A model generated the notes under the pieces. It was not told the DNA's origin. It saw only the letters and a program-made list of their open reading frames with translations, and did no database searches. From NCBI GenBank assembly GCA_024275955.1, contig JAJRYD010000016.1, forward strand, positions 1 to 43,940: a DNA stretch of 43,940 nucleotides. The letters run 5' to 3'. This stretch comes from Nitrospirota bacterium (GTDB taxonomy: Bacteria > Nitrospinota_A > UBA7883 > JACRGQ01). Within the stretch, counting starts at the first letter, position 1. Each line of letters begins with the position of its first letter. Made by a program: the position numbers and the translations under genes. Below are positions 17,272-25,126 of this stretch, one piece after another.

Positions 17272-17337
17272 GGGAGAGATTGCCACCACCACGCTACGCT
17301 CGCGGCAGACTGTCGTCTATCGCTCCTCCGCAATGAG
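17272..17337 (-). repeat. CATTGCGGAGGAGC...GGCAATCTC-type intergenic repeat
   Basis: On the minus strand this segment begins CTCATTGCGGAGGAGCGATA and ends GGCAATCTCTCCCG, with a CGCGAGCGTAGCG segment between. It has the form of the widespread CATTGCGAGGAGCG...GGCAATCTC intergenic repeat seen in many bacterial genomes. It lies between thiS and thiE and may form an mRNA hairpin that tunes expression of the last gene. Confidence 0.5.
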
Positions 17338-17341
17338 ACTA

Positions 17342-17548
17342 TCACCCGCCTGCCATCATTCTTACTATTTCCAGATTGTCGCCGTCCTTTATGCGCTGGC
17401 TCTTATAATGCTCGCGTGCAAGCGGCTCGCGGTTGTATTCTATGAATACCGACTTTTCGTGAAGCCCAAGCTGTTCTATTAACTCCGATAGTGTGAACGC
17501 TTTTTCGAACTCTTGTTTCTCGCCGTTGATAGTGATTTTTAGGCTCAT
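17342..17548 (-). CDS. thiS: sulfur carrier protein ThiS
   Basis: 68 aa ubiquitin-like protein ending in the diagnostic Gly-Gly (MMAGG). The C-terminal glycine is adenylylated and thiocarboxylated to deliver sulfur to ThiG. Start MSLKITINGEKQEF is typical. It overlaps the thiH stop by 4 bp (ATGA). No thiF adenylyltransferase gene is in the window, so that step must be encoded elsewhere. Confidence 0.93.
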   Translation of the reverse strand: MSLKITINGEKQEFEKAFTLSELIEQLGLHEKSVFIEYNREPLAREHYKSQRIKDGDNLEIVRMMAGG

Positions 17549-18675
17549 AACCTGTTAAGCTCCATCTCCCAATCTTTAAAATAAACATCGTACCCGATGC
17601 CTTTGAGCGCCGCCGTCATCTCCAAAAGCGAACGGTTGTCGTGTATGTCGAACTGCGCAAGCGCCTCCCCGCTTTTATCTATATACCCGCCGGGGTGCGT
17701 TTTAGATTCTACGCTTAAATGCGTCGCGCAGATATTCGCCATGCCGTCCCTGAACTTTGGGGTTTCTCTGGTAGAAAGATTTATGCCGTTTTCAGGAAAC
17801 GCAAGCCGAAACGCCATAAGCATTTGCGCATACTGCCTATCATCAACCTTTTTAAAAGCACTCCCTACTCCGGCGGCAGATGTCATCCGAGGAAACGAAA
17901 CGGAAAACTCGACATCCCAATATTTTTGCTTTAAATAAGAAAGGTGGCTGTAAAGAGCGAGTGCTTCGAACATCGGGTCGCTATACAGCCCTACCAAAAA
18001 CCCAAGCGTAACCTGCTTAAACCGAGCCTTTATAGCCCTATCCGCGCCGCCAAGCCTTAAGCGGTAGCCGGCTTTCAAACCGCCGGCATGAGCCTTCTCG
18101 TATGTTTCTCTGTGGTAGGTCTCTTGATAAAGTACAAAGCTGTTCGCTCCGGCTTTTGCCAGCATTAATGCAGGTTGCTCGTCCAGCGCGCCAAGCTCTA
18201 CGGCGATCGAATGAAAACCGGCAGACCTAGCAGATGCCACCGCCTCGGCAAGGTAATCTATATTGGAAAAATTTTTCAGCTCTCCAGAGACAAGCAGTAT
18301 GTTGCTAAAACCTTTGGCCCGTATAGCTTTAAGCTCTTTTTTTATCTCGTCCATACTAAGCGTAACCCTTTTTGTTTTGTTCTCGATACTAAACCCGCAA
18401 TAGGAGCATGAGTTGTGGCAGGCGCTAGAGAGGTAGAGCGGAATGTATAGCCCTTTAACAAGCCCAAACCGTGCGCGGGTAGCTTCGCGCGCCTTAACCG
18501 CCAGCTTTTCATAAAAAAGATTGTCGTTTTTATCATGCTTTATCAAAGCGGCAAAGCCGGAGATGCCAAGCTGTTCCTTTTCAAGCGCGGCGTAAGCTCG
18601 TGAAGAGGTAAATGTACGGTCGAGCAGTTCGTTTATCTCTGCTTCGTTAAGGATAAAGCATTCGCTCTTTTTCAT
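17545..18675 (-). CDS. thiH: 2-iminoacetate synthase ThiH (radical SAM)
   Basis: 376 aa radical SAM enzyme that cleaves tyrosine to dehydroglycine (2-iminoacetate) and p-cresol. The cluster motif CHNSCSYC (CX3CX2C) lies near residue 85-92. The ThiH-type C-terminal region has NLSTRETPKFRDG and THPGGY. Choosing ThiH over the oxygen-dependent ThiO suits an anaerobic or microaerobic lifestyle. It starts 2 bases after thiG and overlaps thiS by 4 bp. Confidence 0.93.
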   Translation of the reverse strand: MKKSECFILNEAEINELLDRTFTSSRAYAALEKEQLGISGFAALIKHDKNDNLFYEKLAVKAREATRARFGLVKGLYIPLYLSSACHNSCSYCGFSIENKTKRVTLSMDEIKKELKAIRAKGFSNILLVSGELKNFSNIDYLAEAVASARSAGFHSIAVELGALDEQPALMLAKAGANSFVLYQETYHRETYEKAHAGGLKAGYRLRLGGADRAIKARFKQVTLGFLVGLYSDPMFEALALYSHLSYLKQKYWDVEFSVSFPRMTSAAGVGSAFKKVDDRQYAQMLMAFRLAFPENGINLSTRETPKFRDGMANICATHLSVESKTHPGGYIDKSGEALAQFDIHDNRSLLEMTAALKGIGYDVYFKDWEMELNRL

Positions 18676-18677
18676 TT

Positions 18678-19439
18678 TCAGCCGTCCAGAAAACCTGTAA
18701 GAGGGCTTGATGCCTCTCCTTTATCGCTCTGCTCGCCAAGGCCCGATTCAAAAGCTCTCCGTCCGGCTATAACCGCCAGCCTAAAAGCGTCTGCCATTTT
18801 TACAGGGTCGTCGGCGACCGCTATGGCACTGTTTACCAGAACGGCATCGGCGCCAAGCTCCATAGCATAGGCGGCATCGGATGGCTTGCCTATACCGGCA
18901 TCTACCACAACAGGGATTTTGCAAATGTCTATTATTATCTTTATCATCTCTACCGTCTTTAACCCTTTGTTGCTTCCTATCGGCGCGCCGAGGGGCATCA
19001 CCGTCGCACAGCCTGCATCTTCCAGCCGTTTGGCGAGCAGAGGGTCGGCGTTTATATACGGCAGTACTACGAAATCTTCTTTGACAAGCTGCTGGGCCGC
19101 CTGTAAGGTTTCTATCGGGTCTGGCAGAAGGTAGACAGGGTCCGGTATTACTTCCAGCTTTATCCAGTTGGTGCCTCCCGCCATTTTGCAGATGCGGGCT
19201 ATCCTTACCGCCTCATCCGCGTTGCGCGCTCCTGAGGTGTTGGGCAAAAGGTTTATCGTTTTGGGAATGTAACCGAGAATCCCTTTGGAACTTCCTTTTA
19301 GCTCCACGCGCCTTAACGCGACGGTGGCAAGATCGCTCTTTGACGAGATGATAGCGTCTCTCATCAGCTCGTATGAAGAGAATTTTCCACTGCCGATCAA
19401 GAGACGGCTCTTTAGTTTTTTACCCGCGATTTCCAGCAT
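18678..19439 (-). CDS. thiG: thiazole synthase ThiG
   Basis: 253 aa TIM-barrel enzyme that forms the thiazole phosphate ring from deoxyxylulose 5-phosphate, dehydroglycine and ThiS thiocarboxylate. [10 protein letters not shown], the Schiff-base lysine in [27 protein letters not shown] and [12 protein letters not shown] are all present. It is the first gene of the thiamine operon, under the TPP riboswitch immediately upstream. An AAGG ribosome-binding site lies about 6 bases before the ATG. Confidence 0.95.
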   Translation of the reverse strand: MLEIAGKKLKSRLLIGSGKFSSYELMRDAIISSKSDLATVALRRVELKGSSKGILGYIPKTINLLPNTSGARNADEAVRIARICKMAGGTNWIKLEVIPDPVYLLPDPIETLQAAQQLVKEDFVVLPYINADPLLAKRLEDAGCATVMPLGAPIGSNKGLKTVEMIKIIIDICKIPVVVDAGIGKPSDAAYAMELGADAVLVNSAIAVADDPVKMADAFRLAVIAGRRAFESGLGEQSDKGEASSPLTGFLDG

Positions 19440-19481
19440 ATTAACTACCTTTATTTGCTACTGGCGAAAGGGGGGAATTTT

Positions 19482-19578
19482 CAACTCTCCTTCCGCCAGC
19501 ATTGCCTGGTTCAAGTTCAAAGAATTTTCCGGCTCACCGGAATCTCAGCCCCTTTAAGCAGAGGCACTCCTGTTGTGA
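19482..19578 (-). promoter_or_regulatory. TPP riboswitch (THI element)
   Basis: Read on the minus strand: ACAGGAGTGCC, then GGGGCTGAGATT, then TTTGAACTTGAACCAGG and AATGCTGGCGGAAGGAGAG. This is the conserved order of the thiamine pyrophosphate aptamer (GGGGTGC, CTGAGA, CCCTTTGAACCTGAxC, GGxTAATxCCxGCGxAGGGA). It precedes thiG. A downstream segment, CCTTTCGCCAG (19461-19471), is complementary in 10 of 11 positions to CTGGCGGAAGG of the aptamer 3' arm (19489-19499). Ligand binding would therefore compete with this hairpin. The hairpin lacks a T-tract and stops 21 bases before the start codon, so the exact output is unclear. Confidence 0.9.
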
Positions 19579-19658
19579 TACTACTAATAAACTCCATACT
19601 AGCCTAATAGTCAACGGGGAAAAGCTGGGGGCAGGGAAAGCTTAATCTATCTTCAATC

Positions 19659-20227
19659 TTAGTACTTTAGGAAATCCTGAGTTTCTTCGACGATACTCTT
19701 ATGCAAAAGAGATTTATTCTTATCCAAAACTTTCTCTAGCTGTTTCTTGCACATCAAATCCTTGGAAATTAAATATGCTCTTTTTAAGTAATCAACAGCC
19801 AAAAGTGGGTGTTCCTCAAACTGTTCGGCTGTAGTTTGATAATAAACAGCTTGCTTAAAAATGTAGCCAAATATTTATTGATTTTGGATTTAAATCCTCG
19901 GTTGTACGAGATATATTCTACCCTATCAAAATCGGATGGGATTTTTGCTTTTTCGGTTTTGACAATAAGCACTTCTTTCCCAAGTGCGTGGGATAAACCT
20001 ATCTCATAATAAATATTTAACAGAGTGCTTTACTCCAACTCCTCAGTAATTATTGCGGTACTCAAAGAAACAGAAGCAATATTCTCCCAAATTTTTAGAA
20101 GAAATCCCCTACCAGTAACCTCATGTTCAGCATCAACAACATAAATTTTCTTTTCTTTTAAATATGAGGTTAGAGTTCTACGAATATTTTTTACTTTGAC
20201 TGGAAGCGGTTTGCCAAGTTTAGTCAT
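19659..20227 (-). pseudogene. broken TIR/nucleoside-deoxyribosyltransferase-like protein
   Basis: A reading frame starting MTKLGKPLPVKVKNIRRTL runs 65 codons to a TAA, then resumes in the same frame with NIYYEIGLSHALGKEVLIVK. It shifts frame by one base in an A/T-run near 19855 and continues KQAVYYQTTAEQFEEHP to a stop at 19659. The N-x-Y-Y-E-x-G-x-x-H-A-L-G-K signature is that of small Rossmann-like proteins of the TIR/nucleoside 2-deoxyribosyltransferase superfamily, some of which act as NAD- or nucleotide-cleaving effectors. Two lesions indicate an inactive gene. A sequencing error could explain one of them. Confidence 0.6.
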
Positions 20228-20299
20228 TTAAAAAACAGGTTCTTGGCTTGTACTTTATCTTCTTGGAGTAGATAGTTCCATCAACTGGATTATGAAGAA

Positions 20300-20458
20300 T
20301 CATTTAGCGTTGCTTTTTCTGGCGATAGGAATTCCTTTGCATGGACCACTTGTAGATTTATGGCTAACAATCCTGCCTTCCGATCTATTAATCTTTACAT
20401 AGTGGCCTGACCGAGGATTTTCAACCTGTACCACACTTTTGCTGGCTCTTTTACTCAT
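20300..20458 (-). CDS. small basic protein of unknown function
   Basis: 52 aa, starting MSKRASKSVVQVENPRSG and ending in RKSNAK. AGGAGA lies 5 bases before the ATG, so this start is preferred over a longer frame upstream. It is rich in Lys, Arg and Ser with a central KINRSEGRIVSHK segment. I recall similar short proteins annotated only as hypothetical. It precedes the broken TIR/deoxyribosyltransferase-like gene by 72 bases on the same strand, so the two could be a module. The function is unknown. Confidence 0.65.
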   Translation of the reverse strand: MSKRASKSVVQVENPRSGHYVKINRSEGRIVSHKSTSGPCKGIPIARKSNAK

Positions 20459-20543
20459 TGCTTCTCCTTTCCTGAGAACATTACAGAACAATTGTGAATA
20501 AAAAAAACAAAACCTCAAACTATGAACTGTCATCTTTGATAAT

Positions 20544-20558
20544 TTCCCCCTGGGGGAA
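20544..20558. promoter_or_regulatory. GC-rich palindrome TTCCCCCTGGGGGAA
   Basis: A perfect 15 bp palindrome around a central T. It lies 39 bases past the stop of the beta-propeller gene and 86 bases before the small basic protein. There is no T-tract on the minus strand. It could be an operator for the small gene or an mRNA end structure. Confidence 0.35.
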
Positions 20559-20596
20559 TATCTCGTTAGAGCAATTTAGCTATTATTTTCAATGAG

Positions 20597-21451
20597 TTAA
20601 TAATCTAGCGTGAAGGCGCGGTTGCCGTTGAACGATGGTACTAGGATGAGCCGTTTTTTTCTATCGAGCGAGATGTCGGCCGGCGTAACGAGGCCTGTTA
20701 CAAGCTCGCTCAGCTTTCCACTGCTGGTTAGTTTATAAATTATTCCGTTTTTAAAGCTGGAAAAATATATATTCCCCTTCTCGTCGTAATCGACACCGTC
20801 GAGTGCCGTGAAGTTTTGCTTTATTATTTTTCTAAGCTTTCCGCTTGAAGATAGTCTAAACAGTTCTCCGCTATCCCATGTTGCCAGCAAAAATTTTCCT
20901 GTCTTTTTTTCAAAGGTAATGCCGTTAGGGGAGCCGAGCTTTTCGCTTTCCGCAAATATTACTGTTTTGCCGCCCTTTGACGGGTCTACCATAAAGATGC
21001 GGTTCGTACCCATATCGGTAACATAAAGCTTTCCTCTGCGGTCTACCGCGATGTCGTTCAAAAATTTTGGCAAAAACGAGGTGAGATCGAAATCGGCCAC
21101 AGCTTTGCCGGTTTTTTTGTCGAAACCTTTTATATGGTCGATATCTGAAACATACAAAACGTCTCCGGCTATAACAAGCCCTTTTGGCGCGTTAAGAGAC
21201 GAACCGTTACCGCTTTTTATAAACTTTAGTTCCGATATACTGCCATCGGGGTTAAGCCGTGTTATAAAACCTTTGCCGTTCTTTTCCGTCGGGCCGCCGT
21301 TTATATTCGATATATAATAAATGCCGGTGTCTTCATCCACGATAAAACTCTCCGGCACCAAAAGCCCGCTAACCTCAAATGAAAAAGCGGGAACGGCTGT
21401 AAGGAAAACAAACAGCAATCCCAAAATACTAAACGGAAAAATTTTTGTCAT
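20597..21451 (-). CDS. exported beta-propeller protein (SMP-30/NHL type)
   Basis: 284 aa with a signal peptide ending near AFSF (residue 25). The body is a repeated propeller pattern: LNAPKGLVIAGDVLYVSD, LNDIAVDRRGKLYVTD, SPNGITFEKKTGKFLLA, LDGVDYDEKGNIYFSS and PADISLDRKKRLILV, giving about six blades. This is the SMP-30/gluconolactonase/NHL-like fold, periplasmic here. Whether it has lactonase activity or acts as a scaffold cannot be told. It begins 2 bases after the GspC-like gene, so the two are cotranscribed. Confidence 0.8.
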   Translation of the reverse strand: MTKIFPFSILGLLFVFLTAVPAFSFEVSGLLVPESFIVDEDTGIYYISNINGGPTEKNGKGFITRLNPDGSISELKFIKSGNGSSLNAPKGLVIAGDVLYVSDIDHIKGFDKKTGKAVADFDLTSFLPKFLNDIAVDRRGKLYVTDMGTNRIFMVDPSKGGKTVIFAESEKLGSPNGITFEKKTGKFLLATWDSGELFRLSSSGKLRKIIKQNFTALDGVDYDEKGNIYFSSFKNGIIYKLTSSGKLSELVTGLVTPADISLDRKKRLILVPSFNGNRAFTLDY

Positions 21452-21453
21452 TA

Positions 21454-21939
21454 TCAGTCCTTTATATCAATCACTAAAAAATCGTTGCCTCTAATTAGGG
21501 TAACGCTTGAACTCCCCACACGGGAGAGCGTGTAGCCGTTTATAGTTTCGCCTTCCTTTACGATATCGGCAGTCTCAGACTGCCTATCCCTTATAAGCGC
21601 GGAGCTACTTCCGTTATTGTCGTAGAGAAGACCATCCAAAAGAAAACCGACCGAATCATCGGCTTTACCTGTTTCATCGGGCAAGTTTACGGTATCTGTT
21701 ACTTCATCTTCCGCGACAGAGGTAGCAGGAGGGAATATTTCGACTGTCATCTCATAAGGTTTTACAGCTGTCGCTTCTTTTGCCGGTTTTATACCGGCAT
21801 ACGCTTTTGGAGGAACCCCTACAGCTACTTCCAGTTGCGGAACAACCTCTAAAATTCTATTGTCAAAAGAGATGCCGATAAAAAATCCGGCTACCCCAGA
21901 TAAAAGAATCAAAAATAAAACCGCTCTCCCACCAAACAT
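21454..21939 (-). CDS. single-pass protein with GspC/PilP-like homology-region domain
   Basis: 161 aa. It has one N-terminal membrane helix (residues ~5-25) and a Pro/Ala/Glu-rich periplasmic linker (~40-95). The C-terminal domain (~97-160) reads LDGLLYDNNGSSSALIRD, then VKEGETINGYTLSRV and VTLIRGND. This matches the small beta domain of type II secretion GspC and the related PilP. No PDZ domain follows. It probably links an inner-membrane machine to an outer-membrane secretin, but no other secretion gene is nearby. It lies 189 bases after rpsS, where rplV would be expected. Confidence 0.55.
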   Translation of the reverse strand: MFGGRAVLFLILLSGVAGFFIGISFDNRILEVVPQLEVAVGVPPKAYAGIKPAKEATAVKPYEMTVEIFPPATSVAEDEVTDTVNLPDETGKADDSVGFLLDGLLYDNNGSSSALIRDRQSETADIVKEGETINGYTLSRVGSSSVTLIRGNDFLVIDIKD

Positions 21940-22128
21940 TAAGGCCCTCCAGCTACACGGGAGACATTATCCCACAGATGCCGGCAGGGGTATAGCAGGT
22001 TCGCCGATATTGAAACTTGCAGAAAAACAGCTCACTCCGGAGGCTGGTATAGTATATAAATTTCCGGCGATTACATTTACCGCCTATAAGGCAGGCTTAC
22101 CGGATTGCTCTCCCTATTATTTGGAGGG

Positions 22129-22395
22129 CTACTTCTTGCCGGATATGTGGGATCTGAAAGTTCTTGTAGGGGCAAACTCGCCAAGTTTGTGGCCTACCAT
22201 ATTTTCCGTCATGTAAATAGGAACGAACTTTCTGCCGTTATGAATCTGCATGGTAAGCCCTACGAAATCGGGAGTGATGGTACATCTTCTCGCCCATGTT
22301 TTGATAGGCTTTTTATTTTCGCCCTGAGTCATTTTAAGTACTTTTGCTTCTAGCTTATGGTCTATATACGGCCCTTTTCTAAGTGAACGAGACAC
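22129..22395 (-). CDS. rpsS: 30S ribosomal protein S19
   Basis: 88 aa with the classic start [15 protein letters not shown] and the core [21 protein letters not shown]. It binds 16S rRNA in the head of the 30S subunit with S13. It follows rplB directly in the S10 operon and is the last ribosomal gene of this block. The normal next genes (rplV, rpsC, rplP and others) are absent. Confidence 0.97.
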   Translation of the reverse strand: MSRSLRKGPYIDHKLEAKVLKMTQGENKKPIKTWARRCTITPDFVGLTMQIHNGRKFVPIYMTENMVGHKLGEFAPTRTFRSHISGKK

Positions 22396-23220
22396 CTATT
22401 TTTTCCTCCTGCTCACGATATATTTATCAGAAAGTTTTGTCTTTTTCCTTGTCTTGTAGCCTTTTGTCGGCTGACCCCACGGAGTGCATGGGTGACGCCC
22501 GCCGGAGCTTTTTCCCTCGCCGCCGCCGTGCGGATGATCAACAGGGTTCATTACAACACCTCTGTTATGCGGCATTCTGCCAAGCCAGCGTTTCCTGCCG
22601 GCCTTGCCTAGGGTAACGCTGTTGTTCTCGAAATTGCTTACCGTACCTATACTCGCCCTGCATTCAACAGATATCCGCCGTACCTCGCCGGAGGTAAGCT
22701 TTACCTGAGCCATCGTTCCTTCCTTGGCAACAAGCTGTGCCGAAGCACCGGCAGTACGAACCATCTGCCCGCCTTTGCCGGGCCTTAACTCGATATTGTG
22801 AATAATCGTTCCAAGCGGTATTTTTCTTATAGGAAGAGTACAGCCAGGGTTTATGCCGGCGGAATCGCCGGACATTACGCTATCGCCGCTTTTCAGGCCG
22901 GCCGCCGCTAAAATGTAGCGCCTCTCGCCATCGGCGTAAACCAGCAGGGCTATATGCGCCGTTCTGTTTGGGTCGTACTCTATCGCCTCTACCTTTGCCG
23001 GAATATTGTCTTTATTCCTCTTAAAGTCTATCAGGCGGAACTTTCTCTTATGACCGCCGCCGCGAAAACGCACAGTTACCCTGCCGTTATTATTTCTGGC
23101 GCTTATCCTTTTCTTACCAGAGGTAAGGCTTTTTTCCGGTTTTTTGTCGTCTGTGACACGCTTCAGGTGAGTCTGGTGTCTTCTTCCCGGAGATGTCGGT
23201 TTACTTTTAGCAACAGCCAT
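22396..23220 (-). CDS. rplB: 50S ribosomal protein L2
   Basis: 274 aa. It contains [28 protein letters not shown] (split here as [20 protein letters not shown]), the GSAxN-like RAIGTVSN segment and the conserved C-terminal [15 protein letters not shown]2 is required for subunit association and peptidyl transfer and contacts 23S rRNA domain IV. Its first base overlaps the last base of the rplW stop codon. Confidence 0.97.
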   Translation of the reverse strand: MAVAKSKPTSPGRRHQTHLKRVTDDKKPEKSLTSGKKRISARNNNGRVTVRFRGGGHKRKFRLIDFKRNKDNIPAKVEAIEYDPNRTAHIALLVYADGERRYILAAAGLKSGDSVMSGDSAGINPGCTLPIRKIPLGTIIHNIELRPGKGGQMVRTAGASAQLVAKEGTMAQVKLTSGEVRRISVECRASIGTVSNFENNSVTLGKAGRKRWLGRMPHNRGVVMNPVDHPHGGGEGKSSGGRHPCTPWGQPTKGYKTRKKTKLSDKYIVSRRKK

Positions 23221-23513
23221 TATTCCACCTTGTCAAAAATCTCGATTTTGTCACCTTCTTTTAAGGTAACTATAGCTTTACTGTAGCCTGTCCTCATCCC
23301 AGAAAATTTTCCAAGCTTTTTGGGCTTTCCGGGAACATTTATAGTCCTTACCTTTATAACTTTAACATTGAATATTTTTTCTACCGCTTCGGAAATTTGC
23401 CTCTTGTTCGCCCTGCGGTCTACTTTGAAGGCAACCTGATTAAGGTTCTCGCGCAGGTCGGTCGCTTTTTCCGTAAGCACAGGTCTGCGGATAATATCGA
23501 AATGATTACTCAT
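23220..23513 (-). CDS. rplW: 50S ribosomal protein L23
   Basis: 97 aa. [15 protein letters not shown] at the N-terminus and [19 protein letters not shown] in the middle are typical of L23. It lies at the exit tunnel and docks trigger factor and SRP. It overlaps rplD by 4 bp and rplB by 1 bp. Confidence 0.96.
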   Translation of the reverse strand: MSNHFDIIRRPVLTEKATDLRENLNQVAFKVDRRANKRQISEAVEKIFNVKVIKVRTINVPGKPKKLGKFSGMRTGYSKAIVTLKEGDKIEIFDKVE

Positions 23514-24136
23514 TTTGTAAACCTCTCTTCAATTTTACCTATAGCGTCGCTGGTACATACAACCACCTCCGCGTTAAGAAGGTCGTATACATTAAGCCCC
23601 GCGACCGGAATGGTCTTTAAAGCGGCAATATTTTTGGCGGCCCGTACGAAATTATCGCAACCATCGCTGTAAACAACCAGCGCCGGAGTACGCGCGTCTA
23701 TACCTTTCATAAGCTCTACAGCTTTTTTGGTCTTAACCTCATCCATAGCAAGCGCGTCAACAACAACAAACCGCCCCTCGGCAACAAGGCTTGAAAGCGC
23801 GGAGCTAAGTGCCGCGCTTCTCATCTTTTTTGGAACAGACTTGGTGTAGTCTCTCGGTTTTGGGCCGAAGGTAACACCGCCGCCGCGCCATAACGGAGAG
23901 CTGTTAGAGCCTGCCCTCGCGCGGCCGGTTCCTTTTTGGGCCCACGGCTTCCTACCGCCGCCTCTTACATCGCTACGCCCCTTTGTGCAGGCGTTACCGG
24001 CACGCCTTTTGGCAAGCTGGGCGACAACTACCTGATGAACTATCGGCTGATTTACAGTAGACGCGAAAACCTTATCGGAAAGCTCCAGACTGTTTACAAC
24101 CTTTTTAGAACTGTCGATTACGTCTACTTTAGGCAT
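23510..24136 (-). CDS. rplD: 50S ribosomal protein L4
   Basis: 208 aa. RGGGRKPWAQKGTGRARAGS in the extended tunnel loop is the L4 signature. L4 lines the exit-tunnel constriction and, in enterobacteria, represses its own operon. No autoregulatory leader is apparent here because the operon starts far upstream. The start overlaps the end of rplC by 8 bp. Confidence 0.96.
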   Translation of the reverse strand: MPKVDVIDSSKKVVNSLELSDKVFASTVNQPIVHQVVVAQLAKRRAGNACTKGRSDVRGGGRKPWAQKGTGRARAGSNSSPLWRGGGVTFGPKPRDYTKSVPKKMRSAALSSALSSLVAEGRFVVVDALAMDEVKTKKAVELMKGIDARTPALVVYSDGCDNFVRAAKNIAALKTIPVAGLNVYDLLNAEVVVCTSDAIGKIEERFTK

Positions 24137-24791
24137 TCTGCTTTTTCCCCGATGAATGTCTTCTGCTTTTTGCCACTTCCACTACCCCTCCGTTAGGGCC
24201 TGGAACCCCGCCGACTACAAGGAGAAGATTCTTATCCTTCATAACTTTATAAACCTTCTGGCTTATCTGGGATATTCTTTTGTTTCCCATATGGCCCGGC
24301 ATCTTGCGGCCTTTTACGACACGCGCAGGCTCGGTATGGTTGCCGATGGAACCGCCGTGACGGAACACTTCGTGGCTTCCCCTTGTCGCCGACTGTCCGC
24401 CAAAGTTATACCTTTTAAACACACCGGCAAAGCCACGCCCTTTTGAGGTGGCGCTGACCTGAACCTTTTCGCCGTCTTCAAAGATTTCTACCGTGATTTT
24501 TTTGCCCGGGTTAAAATCGGAAACATCGTCCATACGAAACTCCCGAAGCTGTTTCATCGGTTTTAAATCGGCCTTTTTGAAATGACCCATTCGGGCTTTC
24601 GTAACTTTTTTCTTATCTTTCTTGGTGACATCGTCAAATCCCAGCTGAATCGCGTCGTACCCATCTTTTTCTTTTGTCTTAACCTGAACGGTACGGCATT
24701 CACCCATCGCAAGAACGGTAACCGGAATACAGTTTCCACTCTCGTCGAAGACCTGCGTCATCCCAACTTTTCTTCCCAGAAGTCCTATCAT
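24129..24791 (-). CDS. rplC: 50S ribosomal protein L3
   Basis: 220 aa. It begins MIGLLGRKVGMTQVF. The GFAGVFKRYNFGG and GHMGNKRISQ segments form the extension reaching the peptidyl-transferase centre. L3 is an early 50S assembly protein. It lies 14 bases after rpsJ. The C-terminus is slightly extended and basic (SRRHSSGKKQNA). Confidence 0.97.
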   Translation of the reverse strand: MIGLLGRKVGMTQVFDESGNCIPVTVLAMGECRTVQVKTKEKDGYDAIQLGFDDVTKKDKKKVTKARMGHFKKADLKPMKQLREFRMDDVSDFNPGKKITVEIFEDGEKVQVSATSKGRGFAGVFKRYNFGGQSATRGSHEVFRHGGSIGNHTEPARVVKGRKMPGHMGNKRISQISQKVYKVMKDKNLLLVVGGVPGPNGGVVEVAKSRRHSSGKKQNA

Positions 24792-24805
24792 TGTTTTCTC
24801 TAGTC

Positions 24806-25123
24806 CTAAAGTTTTATCTCGATATCGACACCAGACGAAAGGTCGAGCTCCATAAGAGCGTCTACCGTCCCCGATGTCGGGTCAAGAATGTCTAAAATTC
24901 TTTTATGCGTCCTTATTTCAAACTGCTCACGAGATTTTTTATCTACATGAGGCGAGCGAAGGACAGTCCATTTATTTATCCTTGTCGGGATAGGTATCGG
25001 CCCAACCACTCTGGCACCTGTATCCCGCGCGGTGGTTACTATCTCTCTTACAGATTTGTCCAGTATGCTCGCGTCGTACGCCTTAAGCCTTATCCTTATC
25101 TTTTGTCCGTGTACTCTTGCCAT
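24806..25123 (-). CDS. rpsJ: 30S ribosomal protein S10
   Basis: 105 aa. [17 protein letters not shown] and [24 protein letters not shown] (read in two parts) identify S10. S10 is also NusE and joins the antitermination complex with NusB and NusG. It starts 3 bases after tuf, joining the str and S10 clusters into one transcription unit. Confidence 0.97.
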   Translation of the reverse strand: MARVHGQKIRIRLKAYDASILDKSVREIVTTARDTGARVVGPIPIPTRINKWTVLRSPHVDKKSREQFEIRTHKRILDILDPTSGTVDALMELDLSSGVDIEIKL

Positions 25124-25126
25124 AAA

